64,000 nt of DNA from Kytococcus aerolatus (GTDB taxonomy: Bacteria; Actinomycetota; Actinomycetes; Actinomycetales; Dermatophilaceae), in NCBI RefSeq assembly GCF_900187395.1, contig NZ_FYEZ01000004.1:23868-87867 (forward strand), in the 5' to 3' direction. Positions within the stretch are counted from its first letter, which is position 1. Each line of letters begins with the position of its first letter. Made by a program: the position numbers and the translations under genes. This document shows positions 53,546-62,362 of the stretch, in pieces. The notes under the pieces were generated by a model. It ran no database searches. It saw only the letters and a program-made list of their open reading frames with translations, and was not told the origin of the DNA.

Positions 53546-54326
53546 GTCGACCGGTGGGCCGGGGCGCCGCGTGCGTGGCCTGGTCTATGGCGCCTACGAG
53601 CAGCGGCTGGCCGCGGAGCTCGACCCGGAGCGCCTGCCGCGACACGTCGGGGTGATGCTCGACGGCAACCGGCGCTGGGCGCGCGCCCGGGGGACCGCCA
53701 CGGCGGCGGGACACCGGGCCGGTGCGGACAACATTGCTCCCTTCCTCGGGTGGTGCGACGAGCTCGGGATCGAGGTCGTCACCCTGTGGATGCTCTCCAC
53801 GGACAACCTGCAGCGTCCGGCCGAGGAGCTCGAGCCGCTCCTGGCCATCATCGAGGACGTGGTGCGGGGGCTGGCCTCCTGCGGGCGGTGGCGGATCCAC
53901 ATCGTCGGGGCGCTGGGGCTGCTGCCGGCCTCCACCCGTGAGGTGCTCGTGGAGGCCGCGGCGAGGACCGAGGCGGTCCAGGGGTTGGTGGTGAACATCG
54001 CGGTCAGCTACGGGGGCCGGCGGGAGATCAGCGACGCCGTCGCCTCCCTGCTGCGGGAGTGGGATGCTGCGGGGCGCAGCCTGGCGGAGGCCGCCGACTC
54101 GATGACGCCGGAGGCGATCGGGCGGCACCTGTACACGCGGGGCCAGCCGGACCCGGATCTGGTGATCCGGACCTCGGGGGAGCAGCGGCTCGGGGGTTTC
54201 CTCCTCTGGCAGAGCGAGAAGTCGGAGTACTACTTCTGCGAGGCCTACTGGCCCGACTTCCGGCGGGTGGACTTCTTGCGGGCCCTGCGCTCGTACGTCG
54301 GACGCGAGCGACGCTTCGGCCGCTGA
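53538..54326 (+). CDS. Z-isoprenyl diphosphate synthase
   Basis: A 262-residue cis-prenyltransferase that extends an allylic diphosphate with isopentenyl diphosphate toward the lipid carrier of wall synthesis. Motifs: HVGVMLDGNRRWAR with the catalytic Asp, TLWMLSTDN, VNIAVSYGGRREI, and RTSGEQRLGGFLLWQSEKSE. Length and position match M. tuberculosis Rv1086, a short-chain Z-farnesyl diphosphate synthase; an undecaprenyl or decaprenyl product cannot be excluded. GTG 53538 is used; an in-frame GTG at 53505 is possible. Confidence 0.92.
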   Translation: MSESTGGPGRRVRGLVYGAYEQRLAAELDPERLPRHVGVMLDGNRRWARARGTATAAGHRAGADNIAPFLGWCDELGIEVVTLWMLSTDNLQRPAEELEPLLAIIEDVVRGLASCGRWRIHIVGALGLLPASTREVLVEAAARTEAVQGLVVNIAVSYGGRREISDAVASLLREWDAAGRSLAEAADSMTPEAIGRHLYTRGQPDPDLVIRTSGEQRLGGFLLWQSEKSEYYFCEAYWPDFRRVDFLRALRSYVGRERRFGR

Positions 54327-54349
54327 CTGATCCGTCCGCGGCGCGGTGG

Positions 54350-54371
54350 GGCCCGTGAACCGGCGGTGAAC
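54350..54371 (-). promoter_or_regulatory. PHO box upstream of phoH
   Basis: On the complementary strand GTTCACCGCCG is followed directly by GTTCACGGGCC, two 11-bp direct units of the PhoP consensus. It ends 117 bp before the phoH start. TACGTT at 54431-54436 is a candidate -10 for phoH. Confidence 0.78.
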
Positions 54372-54488
54372 GTTCGGCCAACGATCGATGCCGGGCGACG
54401 TGGGGGGAGGCGCCGGCGCGTTCCGGCCCCTACGTTCGGGAGTGTCAGCGAGTCGACCCGCGGGCACCCGCCCGGGGCAGGAGGCGTC

Positions 54489-55871
54489 ATGACCGGTCAC
54501 CCGGAGTTCCCGTCCGTGCTCGAGGCGCGAGGGGGTGAGGGGGCCGGCCGGGCCGCGGCGGAACCTGCTGTCGCCCCCGGGTCCTCCACGCCCACCACGC
54601 GCACGTACGTCCTCGACACCTCGGTGCTGCTCTCCGACCCGCGGGCGATGATGCGCTTCGAGGAGCACGACGTCGTCCTGCCGGTGGTGGTCATCACCGA
54701 GCTGGAGGCCAAGCGCCACCACCCCGAGCTGGGCTACTTCGCCCGCTCGGCCCTGCGGATCCTCGACGGCCTCCGGGTGGAGCACGGCCGGTTGGACGCC
54801 CCGATCCCCACCGAGGCCGGCGGGTGGTTGCACGTCGAGCTCAACCACACCGACCCCTCGTCCCTGCCCGTGGGCTTCCGCCTGGGGGACAACGACACGC
54901 GCATCCTCTCGGTGGCGCGCAACCTGGCCGACGAGGGCAAGGACGTCTGCGTCGTCTCCAAGGACCTGCCGATGCGCGTGAAGGCCTCGGCGGTCGGTCT
55001 GGAGGCGCAGGAGTACCGCAACGAGATGGCCGTCGAGTCCGGGTGGACCGGGATGGCCCACCTGGCGGTGTCCACCGAGCAGATGGACGCCCTGTACGAC
55101 GACGGCCGCACCGAGTCCGCGGAGGCCGAGGAGCTGCCCTGCAACACCGGTGTGGTCCTCACCGCACCCTCCGGGTCCGGTCTGGCCCGGGTGGCTCCGG
55201 ACGGTGCGCTGCGCATGGTGCGGGGCGACCAGGACGCCTTCGGGCTCCACGGTCGCAGCGCCGAGCAGCGGGTGGCCCTGGACCTGCTGCTGGACCCGGA
55301 CGTCGGCATCGTCTCGCTGGGTGGCCACGCGGGCACCGGCAAGTCGGCGCTCGCGCTGTGCGCTGGTCTGGAGGCGGTCATGGAGCGTCGCCAGCAGCAG
55401 AAGGTGATCGTCTTCCGGCCGCTCTACGCGGTGGGTGGCCAGGACCTCGGGTACCTCCCGGGCAGCGAGAACGAGAAGATGGGGCCCTGGGCGCAGGCGG
55501 TCTTCGACACGCTCACGGCGGTGGTCTCCCGCCCGGTGGTCGAGGAGATCGTGGACCGGGAGCTCATCGAGGTGCTGCCCCTGACCCACATCCGGGGGCG
55601 CTCCCTGCACGACGCCTTCGTGATCGTCGACGAGGCGCAGAGCCTGGAGCGGAACGTCCTCCTCACGGTGCTCTCGCGCATCGGGCAGAACAGTCGGGTG
55701 GTCCTGACCCACGACGTGGCCCAGCGGGACAACCTGCGGGTCGGCAAGCACGACGGTGTCGCGGCGGTCATCGAGGCGCTCAAGGGGAATCCGCTCTTCG
55801 CCCACGTGACCCTGACCCGGTCGGAGCGTTCTCCGATTGCGGCGCTTGTCACGGAGCTCCTCCAGGCATGA
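54489..55871 (+). CDS. phoH: PIN-domain PhoH-family ATPase (PhoH2)
   Basis: A 460-residue protein with an N-terminal PIN ribonuclease domain (about residues 38-185; acidic residues in [20 protein letters not shown] and GDNDTRIL) and a C-terminal PhoH ATPase/helicase domain with Walker [12 protein letters not shown] near 278 and Walker [12 protein letters not shown] near 378. The M. tuberculosis homologue unwinds and cleaves RNA. A PHO box upstream implies induction under phosphate limitation, consistent with the family's name. ATG 54489 follows GGGGCAGGAGG. Confidence 0.95.
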   Translation: MTGHPEFPSVLEARGGEGAGRAAAEPAVAPGSSTPTTRTYVLDTSVLLSDPRAMMRFEEHDVVLPVVVITELEAKRHHPELGYFARSALRILDGLRVEHGRLDAPIPTEAGGWLHVELNHTDPSSLPVGFRLGDNDTRILSVARNLADEGKDVCVVSKDLPMRVKASAVGLEAQEYRNEMAVESGWTGMAHLAVSTEQMDALYDDGRTESAEAEELPCNTGVVLTAPSGSGLARVAPDGALRMVRGDQDAFGLHGRSAEQRVALDLLLDPDVGIVSLGGHAGTGKSALALCAGLEAVMERRQQQKVIVFRPLYAVGGQDLGYLPGSENEKMGPWAQAVFDTLTAVVSRPVVEEIVDRELIEVLPLTHIRGRSLHDAFVIVDEAQSLERNVLLTVLSRIGQNSRVVLTHDVAQRDNLRVGKHDGVAAVIEALKGNPLFAHVTLTRSERSPIAALVTELLQA

Positions 55872-56126
55872 CCCGGGAATTCGTTGCTATCTGGCGGTGT
55901 CATGACCAGAAGGTGAACCTGGGGTGAACCCGTCTGTCCACAGGGCGAGGCCTCGGGAGCTTGCATCCGACTGTGCCATGAGCAAGAGTGGACGAACTTG
56001 CCAGCTGTGGGTCACCCCTGTTCGGGGTCCCCTGGCGGGCAGGATCAGGGCGCGTCGTCCCCATCGAGCTGACGTGCCACCGAGGGCCGGGTTGTCCTTC
56101 CCGGCCGCGACTCGAAGGATTGATCG
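55872..56126. other. 255-bp leader region of the coiled-coil gene
   Basis: Contains the PHO box and then about 190 bp without a gene. A 7-bp stem (56085-56091 with 56100-56106) sits 20 nt before the start codon and a Shine-Dalgarno-like GAAGGA follows it. I looked for the c-di-AMP (ydaO) riboswitch that precedes some actinobacterial wall hydrolases and do not see its conserved core. Confidence 0.55.
55908..55929 (-). promoter_or_regulatory. PHO box upstream of the coiled-coil lysozyme-like gene
   Basis: On the complementary strand GTTCACCCCAG is followed directly by GTTCACCTTCT, two 11-bp units both matching GTTCACC exactly. It lies 37 bp after phoH and 198 bp before the next start codon. 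Confidence 0.8.
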
Positions 56127-57851
56127 ATGAAGCTGACCCCTCCGAACTCGTCGAACTCCGGCTGGGATGCCGTGCGCCGCCACCCGGTGGCTGGTGCTGC
56201 CGCTGCCGTGACGGCCCTGGCCTCCGTGGCCGGTCTCACCGCGACCACCCTGCCCTCGACGGACCCCGAGCCCGAGGACCAGGGCAACAACCTCGAGCAC
56301 GAGGTGGCCGCCGCCGACCGGGATGAGGCCGCGAGCCGCTCCGGTGGGAAGTCCGACCGTGCTGATGAGAGCAAGGCGCGTGCCAAGGCGCGCGAGGCCG
56401 CCCAGAAGCGTGCCGAGCAGGCGCAGCAGGATGCCGCTCAGAAGGCGGTGGCCCGTGCCGCCGAGGAGCGCAAGGCCGCTGAGCAGCAGGCCCAGGAGCG
56501 CGCCGAGGCCCGTCGTGCCGCTGAGCTGAAGGCCCAGCGCAAGGCCGCCGAGAAGGCCGCTGCCGCGAAGGCGGCGAAGAAGACCGAGGCGGAGCGTGAG
56601 GCCGAGGCCCGTGCCGCGGCCGAGGTGCGGGCTGAGCGCGAGGCGGAGGAGAAGTCCAAGGCTGAGGCTCGTGAGCAGGCTGAGCGTGAGGCTGCCGAGA
56701 AGGCCGCTGCCGCGAAGGCGGCGAAGAAGGCCGAGGCGCGTGAGTCGGCGCAGGAGCAGGCCGAGCGTGAGGCTGCGGAGAAGGCTGCCGAGCGTGAGGC
56801 GGCTGAGAAGGCCGCACGTGAGCAGGCCGAGCGTGAGGCGGCTGAGAAGGCTGCCCGCCGGGCCGAGGCGCGTGAGTCGGCGCAGGAGCGTGCCGAGCGT
56901 CAGGCTGCGGAGAGGGCCGCGCAGGAGCAGGCCGAGCGTCAGGCAGCGGAGAAGGCTGCTGAGCGTGAGGCGGCCGAGAAGGCTGCGGCCAAGGCTGAGG
57001 CGCGTGAGCAGGCTGAGCGTGAGGCCGCCGAGAAGGCCGCGCAGGAGCAGGCCGAGCGTCAGGCTGCCGAGAAGGCCGCGCAGGAGCGTGCGCAGCGTGA
57101 GGCCGCCGAGAAGGCCGCTGCCGAGAAGGCCGCGCAGGAGCGTGCGCAGCGTGAGGCCGCCGAGAAGGCCGCTGCCGAGAAGGCCGCGCAGGAGCGTGCG
57201 CAGGCCGAGCGCGAGGCCGCCGAGCGTGCGCGTCAGGAGCAGCGCGAGCGTGAGTACGCGGAGCACCAGCGCCGCGCCGAGGAGGCCGCACGCCAGGAGC
57301 GCGAGGAGCAGGAGCGCCTCGAGCGTCAGGAGCGTGAGCGCGAGGAGCAGGAGCGCCTCGAGCGTGAGAAGCGTGAGCGCGAGGAGCAGGAGCGCCTCGA
57401 GCTTGAGAAGCGTGAGCGCGAGGAGCAGGAGCGCCTCGAGCGTGAGAAGCGTGAGCGCGAGGAGCAGGAGCGCCTCGAGCGTGAGAAGCGTGAGCGTGAG
57501 GAGCAGGAGCGCCAGAAGCCCGAGCCGGCACCCGTCTCCGGCGGCACCCCGGCCCAGGCCAAGGCGATCGCGCGGGCCCAGATCCAGACCTATGGCTGGG
57601 GCGAGTCCGAGTTCCAGTGCCTCGACAAGCTCTGGCACCGCGAGTCGCACTGGCGGTGGAACGCCGAGAACCCCTCCTCGGGTGCCTACGGGATCCCCCA
57701 GTCGCTGCCCGGGAACAAGATGGCCTCCGCCGGTCCCGACTGGCGGACCAACCCCGCCACGCAGATCGAGTGGGGTCTGGGGTACATCTCGGGGCGCTAC
57801 GGCACCCCTTGTGGCGCTTGGGCCCACTCCGAGGCCGTCGGCTGGTACTGA
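56127..57851 (+). CDS. Secreted coiled-coil protein with lysozyme-like C-terminal domain
   Basis: A 574-residue protein. Residues about 16-45 form a membrane-spanning leader (RHPVAGAAAAVTALASVAGL). Residues 70-465 are a single very long Ala/Glu/Arg/Lys coiled coil built from internal repeats. The last 100 residues are a transglycosylase-like/aggregation-promoting-factor domain with the catalytic Glu in LWHRESHWRWNAENPSSGAY and GIPQ, ending AHSEAVGWY. It probably spans the wall as a rod presenting a muralytic domain. No lipobox or sorting motif. A PHO box upstream suggests phosphate control. A strong terminator follows. Confidence 0.88.
   Translation: MKLTPPNSSNSGWDAVRRHPVAGAAAAVTALASVAGLTATTLPSTDPEPEDQGNNLEHEVAAADRDEAASRSGGKSDRADESKARAKAREAAQKRAEQAQQDAAQKAVARAAEERKAAEQQAQERAEARRAAELKAQRKAAEKAAAAKAAKKTEAEREAEARAAAEVRAEREAEEKSKAEAREQAEREAAEKAAAAKAAKKAEARESAQEQAEREAAEKAAEREAAEKAAREQAEREAAEKAARRAEARESAQERAERQAAERAAQEQAERQAAEKAAEREAAEKAAAKAEAREQAEREAAEKAAQEQAERQAAEKAAQERAQREAAEKAAAEKAAQERAQREAAEKAAAEKAAQERAQAEREAAERARQEQREREYAEHQRRAEEAARQEREEQERLERQEREREEQERLEREKREREEQERLELEKREREEQERLEREKREREEQERLEREKREREEQERQKPEPAPVSGGTPAQAKAIARAQIQTYGWGESEFQCLDKLWHRESHWRWNAENPSSGAYGIPQSLPGNKMASAGPDWRTNPATQIEWGLGYISGRYGTPCGAWAHSEAVGWY
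57300..57509 (+). repeat. 39-bp tandem repeats in the coiled-coil gene
   Basis: Five 39-bp units start at 57300, 57339, 57378, 57417 and 57456, followed by a 15-bp partial unit. Each encodes 13 residues of the type REEQERLEREKRE. A separate 54-bp repeat encoding AEKAAQERAQREA-type segments lies at about 57075-57200. Confidence 0.88.
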
Positions 57852-57891
57852 TCGATCATCGCTGCTCGGCGGGCCAGGCGCCTGCCCAGCA

Positions 57892-57933
57892 CACGAGGAA
57901 GGCCCCCACCGGACGGTGGGGGCCTTCCTCGTG
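57892..57933. terminator. Terminator between the coiled-coil gene and fumC
   Basis: A 19-bp perfect stem (57892-57910 and 57915-57933) with a 4-nt loop between convergent genes. It is almost the same sequence as the terminator at 22889-22931. Confidence 0.93.
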
Positions 57934-57945
57934 CGCGGAGGGTGC

Positions 57946-59337
57946 TCAGCGGCCGTGCGGCGTGGCCATCCCGAGCAGGTCGAGGGCCTCGTCCAGCTCG
58001 GCCTCGGTGAGGTCACCGTTCTCCACGTGGCCGCGGTCGATGACCACCTGGCGGACGGTCTTCTTCTCCGCGAGCGACTGCTTGGCCACCTTGGAGGCCG
58101 CCTCGTAGCCGATCGCCGAGTTGAGAGCGGTCACGATGGCCGTGGACGCACCGGCGAGCTCGGCGAGGTGCTCGGTGTTGGCCTCCAGGCCGGAGACGCA
58201 GCGGTCGGCCAGCACGGTCGAGGCGCCGGCGAGCAGGTCGATCGAGTCCAGCATGTCGGTCGCCATCACCGGCAGCATCACGTTGAGCTCGAACGAGCCC
58301 GAGGCGCCGCCCATGGCGATCGTGGCGTCGTTGCCGATGACCCGGGCGCACACCATGAGGGTGGCCTCGGGGATCACGGGGTTGACCTTGCCGGGCATGA
58401 TCGACGAGCCGGGCTGCAGCTCGGGCAGACGGAGCTCACCGAGGCCCGCGCGGGGGCCGGAGCCCATCCAGCGCAGGTCGTTGCAGATCTTCGTCAGCGA
58501 GACCGCCAGCAGGCGGGTCGCGGCGGAGAGGTGCACCACGGCGTCCTGGGTGGACTGGGCCTCGAAGTGGTCCTCCGCCTCGCGCATCTCCACACCCACC
58601 TGGCGGGAGAGGTCGGCGATCGCCTTGCCCGCGAACTCCGGGTGGGCGTTGAGGCCGGTGCCGGCGGCGGTGCCGCCCAGGGGCAGCTCGCGGACGGCGT
58701 CCAGCGCCTGGGCGAGGCGCTCCCGGCCTAGCTGGATCTGGCGGGCGTAGCCACCGAACTCCTGCCCCAGGGTCACCGGCACGGCGTCCATGAGGTGGGT
58801 GCGGCCGGCCTTGACGACCTCGGCGAACTCCTGCGCCTTGGCCTCCAGGGCCTGCTGGAGCTTCTCCAGGGCCGGGTCGAGGCGCTCGGAGACGCCCTGC
58901 ACCATCGCCACGCGCATGGCGGTGGGGAAGGTGTCGTTCGAGGACTGGCCCATGTTCACGTCGTCGTTGGGGTGCACCTCGGTGCCGGCCTGGCGGGCCA
59001 GGGTGGCGATGACCTCGTTGGAGTTCATGTTCGTCGAGGTGCCGGAACCCGTCTGGAAGATGTCCACCGGGAAGTGCTCGTCGTGCTCGCCGCGGGCCAC
59101 GGACTCGGCAGCGGTGACGATGGCGTCCGCCTTGGCCTGGTCCAGGTTGCCCAGCTCGGCGTTCGCGCGGGCGGCAGCGGCCTTCAGCTGGCCGAAGGCG
59201 TGGACGACGGCGGCGGGCACGGGGCGCCCGGAGATGGGGAAGTTCTCCACGGCGCGGGCGGTCGAGGCGCCGTACAGCGCATCGGCCGGAACCTGCATCT
59301 CGCCCATGGAGTCGTGCTCAGTGCGGTATTCGGTCAT
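57946..59337 (-). CDS. fumC: Class II fumarate hydratase
   Basis: A 463-residue, iron-independent TCA-cycle enzyme interconverting fumarate and malate. [15 protein letters not shown] is the superfamily signature with the catalytic Ser; [26 protein letters not shown] and [11 protein letters not shown] are the other active-site segments. Length is normal. ATG 59337 lies 6 nt below CATGAT (59344-59349 on the complement), a leaderless arrangement. It lies downstream of coaA on the same strand with a 35-nt gap. M. tuberculosis keeps coaA, phoH2 and fum close together as well. Confidence 0.97.
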   Translation of the reverse strand: MTEYRTEHDSMGEMQVPADALYGASTARAVENFPISGRPVPAAVVHAFGQLKAAAARANAELGNLDQAKADAIVTAAESVARGEHDEHFPVDIFQTGSGTSTNMNSNEVIATLARQAGTEVHPNDDVNMGQSSNDTFPTAMRVAMVQGVSERLDPALEKLQQALEAKAQEFAEVVKAGRTHLMDAVPVTLGQEFGGYARQIQLGRERLAQALDAVRELPLGGTAAGTGLNAHPEFAGKAIADLSRQVGVEMREAEDHFEAQSTQDAVVHLSAATRLLAVSLTKICNDLRWMGSGPRAGLGELRLPELQPGSSIMPGKVNPVIPEATLMVCARVIGNDATIAMGGASGSFELNVMLPVMATDMLDSIDLLAGASTVLADRCVSGLEANTEHLAELAGASTAIVTALNSAIGYEAASKVAKQSLAEKKTVRQVVIDRGHVENGDLTEAELDEALDLLGMATPHGR

Positions 59338-59372
59338 GGGGTCATCATGGCAGCCGGCCCGTGGGCCGCAGA

Positions 59373-60323
59373 TCAGACCTTGCGCAGGAGCACCCGGTGC
59401 ACCGCGTGGTTCTCGTCCTTGGTGAGCACCGCCGTGGCCCGGCCCCGGGTGGGGGCGATGTTCTGCTGCAGGTTGGGACCGTTGATGGCGTCCCAGACCG
59501 AGAGGGCGAAGTCCTCGGCCTCCTGGGCGGACATCGAGGCGTAGCGGTGGAAGAAGGACTCGGGGTCGGCGAAGGCGGTCCGGCGCAGCTTCTGGAAGCG
59601 GTCGAGATACCAGGACTTGATGTCCTCCACCCGGGCGTCGACGTAGACGGAGAAGTCGAAGAAGTCGCTGACGGCCAGGCCCGCGGAGCCGTCCTTGCGG
59701 GCGACCGGTGGCTGGAGGACGTTGAGCCCCTCGACGATGAGCACGTCCGGCTGGTCCACGACGACCTCCTCGTCCGGCACGATGTCGTAGACGAGGTGGG
59801 AGTACACAGGGGCCGACACCTGCGGGGAGCCGGCCTTCACCGCGGAGACGAAGCGCAGGAGCTTGCGGCGGTCGTAGCTCTCGGGGAAGCCCTTGCGCTC
59901 CATGAGGCCCCGCTTCTCGAGCTCCTCGTTGGGGAAGAGGAAGCCGTCGGTGGTGACCAGCTGCACGCGGGGGGTCTCGGGCCACCGGGCCATGAGGTCG
60001 TGCAGCAGGCGGGCGGTGGTCGACTTGCCGACGGCGACCGACCCGGCCACGCCGATGATGAACGGGATCCTCCTCGGGGTCTCGCCGAGAAACTCGGAGG
60101 TGGTGGCGCGCAGGCTCTGCGAGTTGCGCACGTGCAGGTTGATCAGGCGGGAGAGGGGGAGGTAGATCTCCTCGACCTCCCGGGCGTCGATGCGGTCACC
60201 GATGCCCTCGATCCGGGCGATGTCCTCTGCGGTGAGGCTCATCGGGTGCGACTGCCGCAACCGGGCCCAGTCGTCCCGGCCCAGTTCCACATAGGGGGAG
60301 TGCATCGTCTGCGGTGAAGGCAT
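59373..60323 (-). CDS. coaA: Type I pantothenate kinase
   Basis: A 316-residue kinase for the first step of coenzyme A synthesis. The P-loop is [15 protein letters not shown] near residue 95, followed by [29 protein letters not shown] and the feedback-inhibition region. The sequence is typical of bacterial CoaA. ATG 60323 lies 6 nt below CAGAAT (60330-60335 on the complement). It is divergent from glmS; the two starts are 77 bp apart, so their promoters share a small region. Confidence 0.97.
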   Translation of the reverse strand: MPSPQTMHSPYVELGRDDWARLRQSHPMSLTAEDIARIEGIGDRIDAREVEEIYLPLSRLINLHVRNSQSLRATTSEFLGETPRRIPFIIGVAGSVAVGKSTTARLLHDLMARWPETPRVQLVTTDGFLFPNEELEKRGLMERKGFPESYDRRKLLRFVSAVKAGSPQVSAPVYSHLVYDIVPDEEVVVDQPDVLIVEGLNVLQPPVARKDGSAGLAVSDFFDFSVYVDARVEDIKSWYLDRFQKLRRTAFADPESFFHRYASMSAQEAEDFALSVWDAINGPNLQQNIAPTRGRATAVLTKDENHAVHRVLLRKV

Positions 60324-60400
60324 GGGGACATTCTGCCTGTGATCCTCGCAACTCGTGAGAACGCAGGGCGGGGGGGGATCGACCGGATAGTCTGACGATT

Positions 60401-62254
60401 ATGTGTGGAATCGTCGGATATGTGGGCCGGGACAAGGGCCAGCGCGCCCTGGATGTCGTCATGGAGGGCCTCGCGCGCCTCGAGTACCGCGGGTACGACT
60501 CGGCCGGAGTCGCCCTCGTGGGCGGCGACCGGGTCGAGACCGCCAAGAAGGCCGGCAAGCTGGTGAACCTGCAGGAGGAGCTGGCCGCCCACCCGATGCC
60601 CGAGACCACCACCGGCATCGGTCACACCCGCTGGGCCACCCACGGCGGGCCGACGGACGAGAACGCGCACCCGCACCGCGGTGGCGAGGACGGCAAGCTC
60701 GCCCTGATCCACAACGGGATCATCGAGAACTTCCACTCCCTGCGCGGCGAGCTCGAGGCCGACGGTGTGCAGTTCACCTCCGAGACCGACACCGAGGTCG
60801 TGGCGCACCTGCTGGCCCGGAACTACGCCGGTGACCTGACCGAGGCCATGCGCACGACCGTGAACTCGCTGGAGGGTGCGTTCACCCTCCTGGCGGTGCA
60901 CGCCGACTCCCCGGGCACCGTCGTCGGTGCCCGGCGCAACTCCCCCCTGGTCATCGGCCTGGGGGAGGGCGAGAACTTCCTCGGTTCCGACGTCGCCGCC
61001 TTCATCAGCCACACCAAGCAGGCGATGGAGATGGGGCAGGACCAGATCGCCACGATCACCGCCGAGGGCGTCGAGGTCCTCAACTTCGACGGCACCCCGG
61101 GTGAGGGCACGCCCTTCGAGGTGACCTGGGACGCCGCGGCCGCGGAGAAGGGCGGCTACGACACCTTCATGGAGAAGGAGATCCACGATCAGGGGCAGGC
61201 GGTGCGGGACACGCTCCTGGGACGCACCGACGCCGACGGTCGTCTGACGCTCGACGAGCTGAAGACCTCCGAGGAGTCCATGCGGCAGATCAACAAGATC
61301 ATCATCATCGCCTGCGGCACCTCGGCCTACGCCGGCATGGTCGCCAAGTACGGCATCGAGCACTGGGCCCGTGTCCCCGTCGAGGTGGACCTGGCCCACG
61401 AGTTCCGCTACCGCGACCCGGTGCTCGACCCGCGGACGCTCGTCGTGTCCATCTCGCAGTCCGGCGAGACGATGGACACCCTGATGGCCGTGCGCCACGC
61501 CCGCGAGCTGGGCGCCAACACGCTGTCGATCTGCAACAGCCACGGCTCGACCATCCCCCGCGAGTCCGATGCCGTGCTGTACACGCACGCCGGTCCGGAG
61601 ATCGCCGTCGCCTCCACCAAGGCCTTCGTCGCGCAGATCACCGCCTGCTACGTGCTCGGCCTGTACCTGGCCCAGCTCAAGGGCGGGACCTATGCCGACG
61701 AGGCGGAGAACGTGCTCGCGGACCTCCACGAGATCCCCGGGAAGATCGACTCGCTCCTGGAGGACACCGCGCGCATCGAGGAGATCGCCGGCTTCATGTC
61801 CGACACCCGCTCCGTGCTCTTCCTGGGCCGGAACGTGGGCTTCCCCATCGCCATGGAGGGTGCGCTCAAGCTCAAGGAGCTGGCCTACATCCACGCCGAG
61901 GGCTTCGCCGCGGGTGAGCTCAAGCACGGTCCGATCGCCCTGATCGAGCCCGGGCAGCCGGTCTTCATCGTGGTGCCCCCCACCGATGCGCCCCACGGAC
62001 TGCACGGCAAGGTGGTCTCCAACATCCAGGAGATCCGCGCGCGGGGGGCCCGCACCCTGGTCATCGCCGAGGAGGGTGACGAGCAGGTGGTGCCCTTCGC
62101 CGACGAGGTGATCCGGGTCCCGAGGTCGACCACCCTGCTGCAGCCCCTGCTGGCGGTGATCCCGCTGCAGCTCTTCGCGCTGTTCCTGTCCACGGCCAAG
62201 GGGCTGGACGTCGACCAGCCGCGCAACCTGGCCAAGTCCGTCACCGTCGAGTGA
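60401..62254 (+). CDS. glmS: Glutamine-fructose-6-phosphate aminotransferase
   Basis: A 617-residue enzyme making glucosamine 6-phosphate for peptidoglycan and mycothiol. Cys2 (MCGIVGYVG) is the glutaminase nucleophile after Met removal; GHTRWATHG and NGIIENF complete the Ntn domain. Two SIS domains follow (IIACGTSAYAG, SISQSGETMDT; FLGRNVGFPIAMEGALKLKE) and the C-terminus ends DQPRNLAKSVTVE as expected. ATG 60401 is 7 nt below TAGTCT (60388-60393), so leaderless; no room remains for a glmS ribozyme. Confidence 0.98.
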   Translation: MCGIVGYVGRDKGQRALDVVMEGLARLEYRGYDSAGVALVGGDRVETAKKAGKLVNLQEELAAHPMPETTTGIGHTRWATHGGPTDENAHPHRGGEDGKLALIHNGIIENFHSLRGELEADGVQFTSETDTEVVAHLLARNYAGDLTEAMRTTVNSLEGAFTLLAVHADSPGTVVGARRNSPLVIGLGEGENFLGSDVAAFISHTKQAMEMGQDQIATITAEGVEVLNFDGTPGEGTPFEVTWDAAAAEKGGYDTFMEKEIHDQGQAVRDTLLGRTDADGRLTLDELKTSEESMRQINKIIIIACGTSAYAGMVAKYGIEHWARVPVEVDLAHEFRYRDPVLDPRTLVVSISQSGETMDTLMAVRHARELGANTLSICNSHGSTIPRESDAVLYTHAGPEIAVASTKAFVAQITACYVLGLYLAQLKGGTYADEAENVLADLHEIPGKIDSLLEDTARIEEIAGFMSDTRSVLFLGRNVGFPIAMEGALKLKELAYIHAEGFAAGELKHGPIALIEPGQPVFIVVPPTDAPHGLHGKVVSNIQEIRARGARTLVIAEEGDEQVVPFADEVIRVPRSTTLLQPLLAVIPLQLFALFLSTAKGLDVDQPRNLAKSVTVE

Positions 62255-62283
62255 GGACCCTGCCGCGCGCATGACCGCCCGTC

Positions 62284-62328
62284 CGGACGCCGCCCTGTCT
62301 CCCAGCCGTGGAGCCGGGGCGGCGTCCG
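62284..62328 (+). terminator. Hairpin after glmS
   Basis: A perfect 12-bp stem (62284-62295 with 62317-62328) encloses a further CTCC/GGAG pairing, 30 nt beyond the glmS stop and before the nnr start. Likely terminator or mRNA end-stabiliser. Confidence 0.75.
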
Positions 62329-62362
62329 CGTGCGGAGCGGGGTCTCCGCAGGGAGCGGGGCG

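Noticed and set aside
55930..56126. Possible c-di-AMP (ydaO) riboswitch before the lysozyme-like gene
   Set aside because: The conserved core elements of that riboswitch are not visible; only a short hairpin near the start codon is.
56236..57531. Minus-strand frame with Ala/His/Pro-rich repeats
   Set aside because: It is the antisense of the repetitive coiled-coil gene, so its repeats are a by-product.
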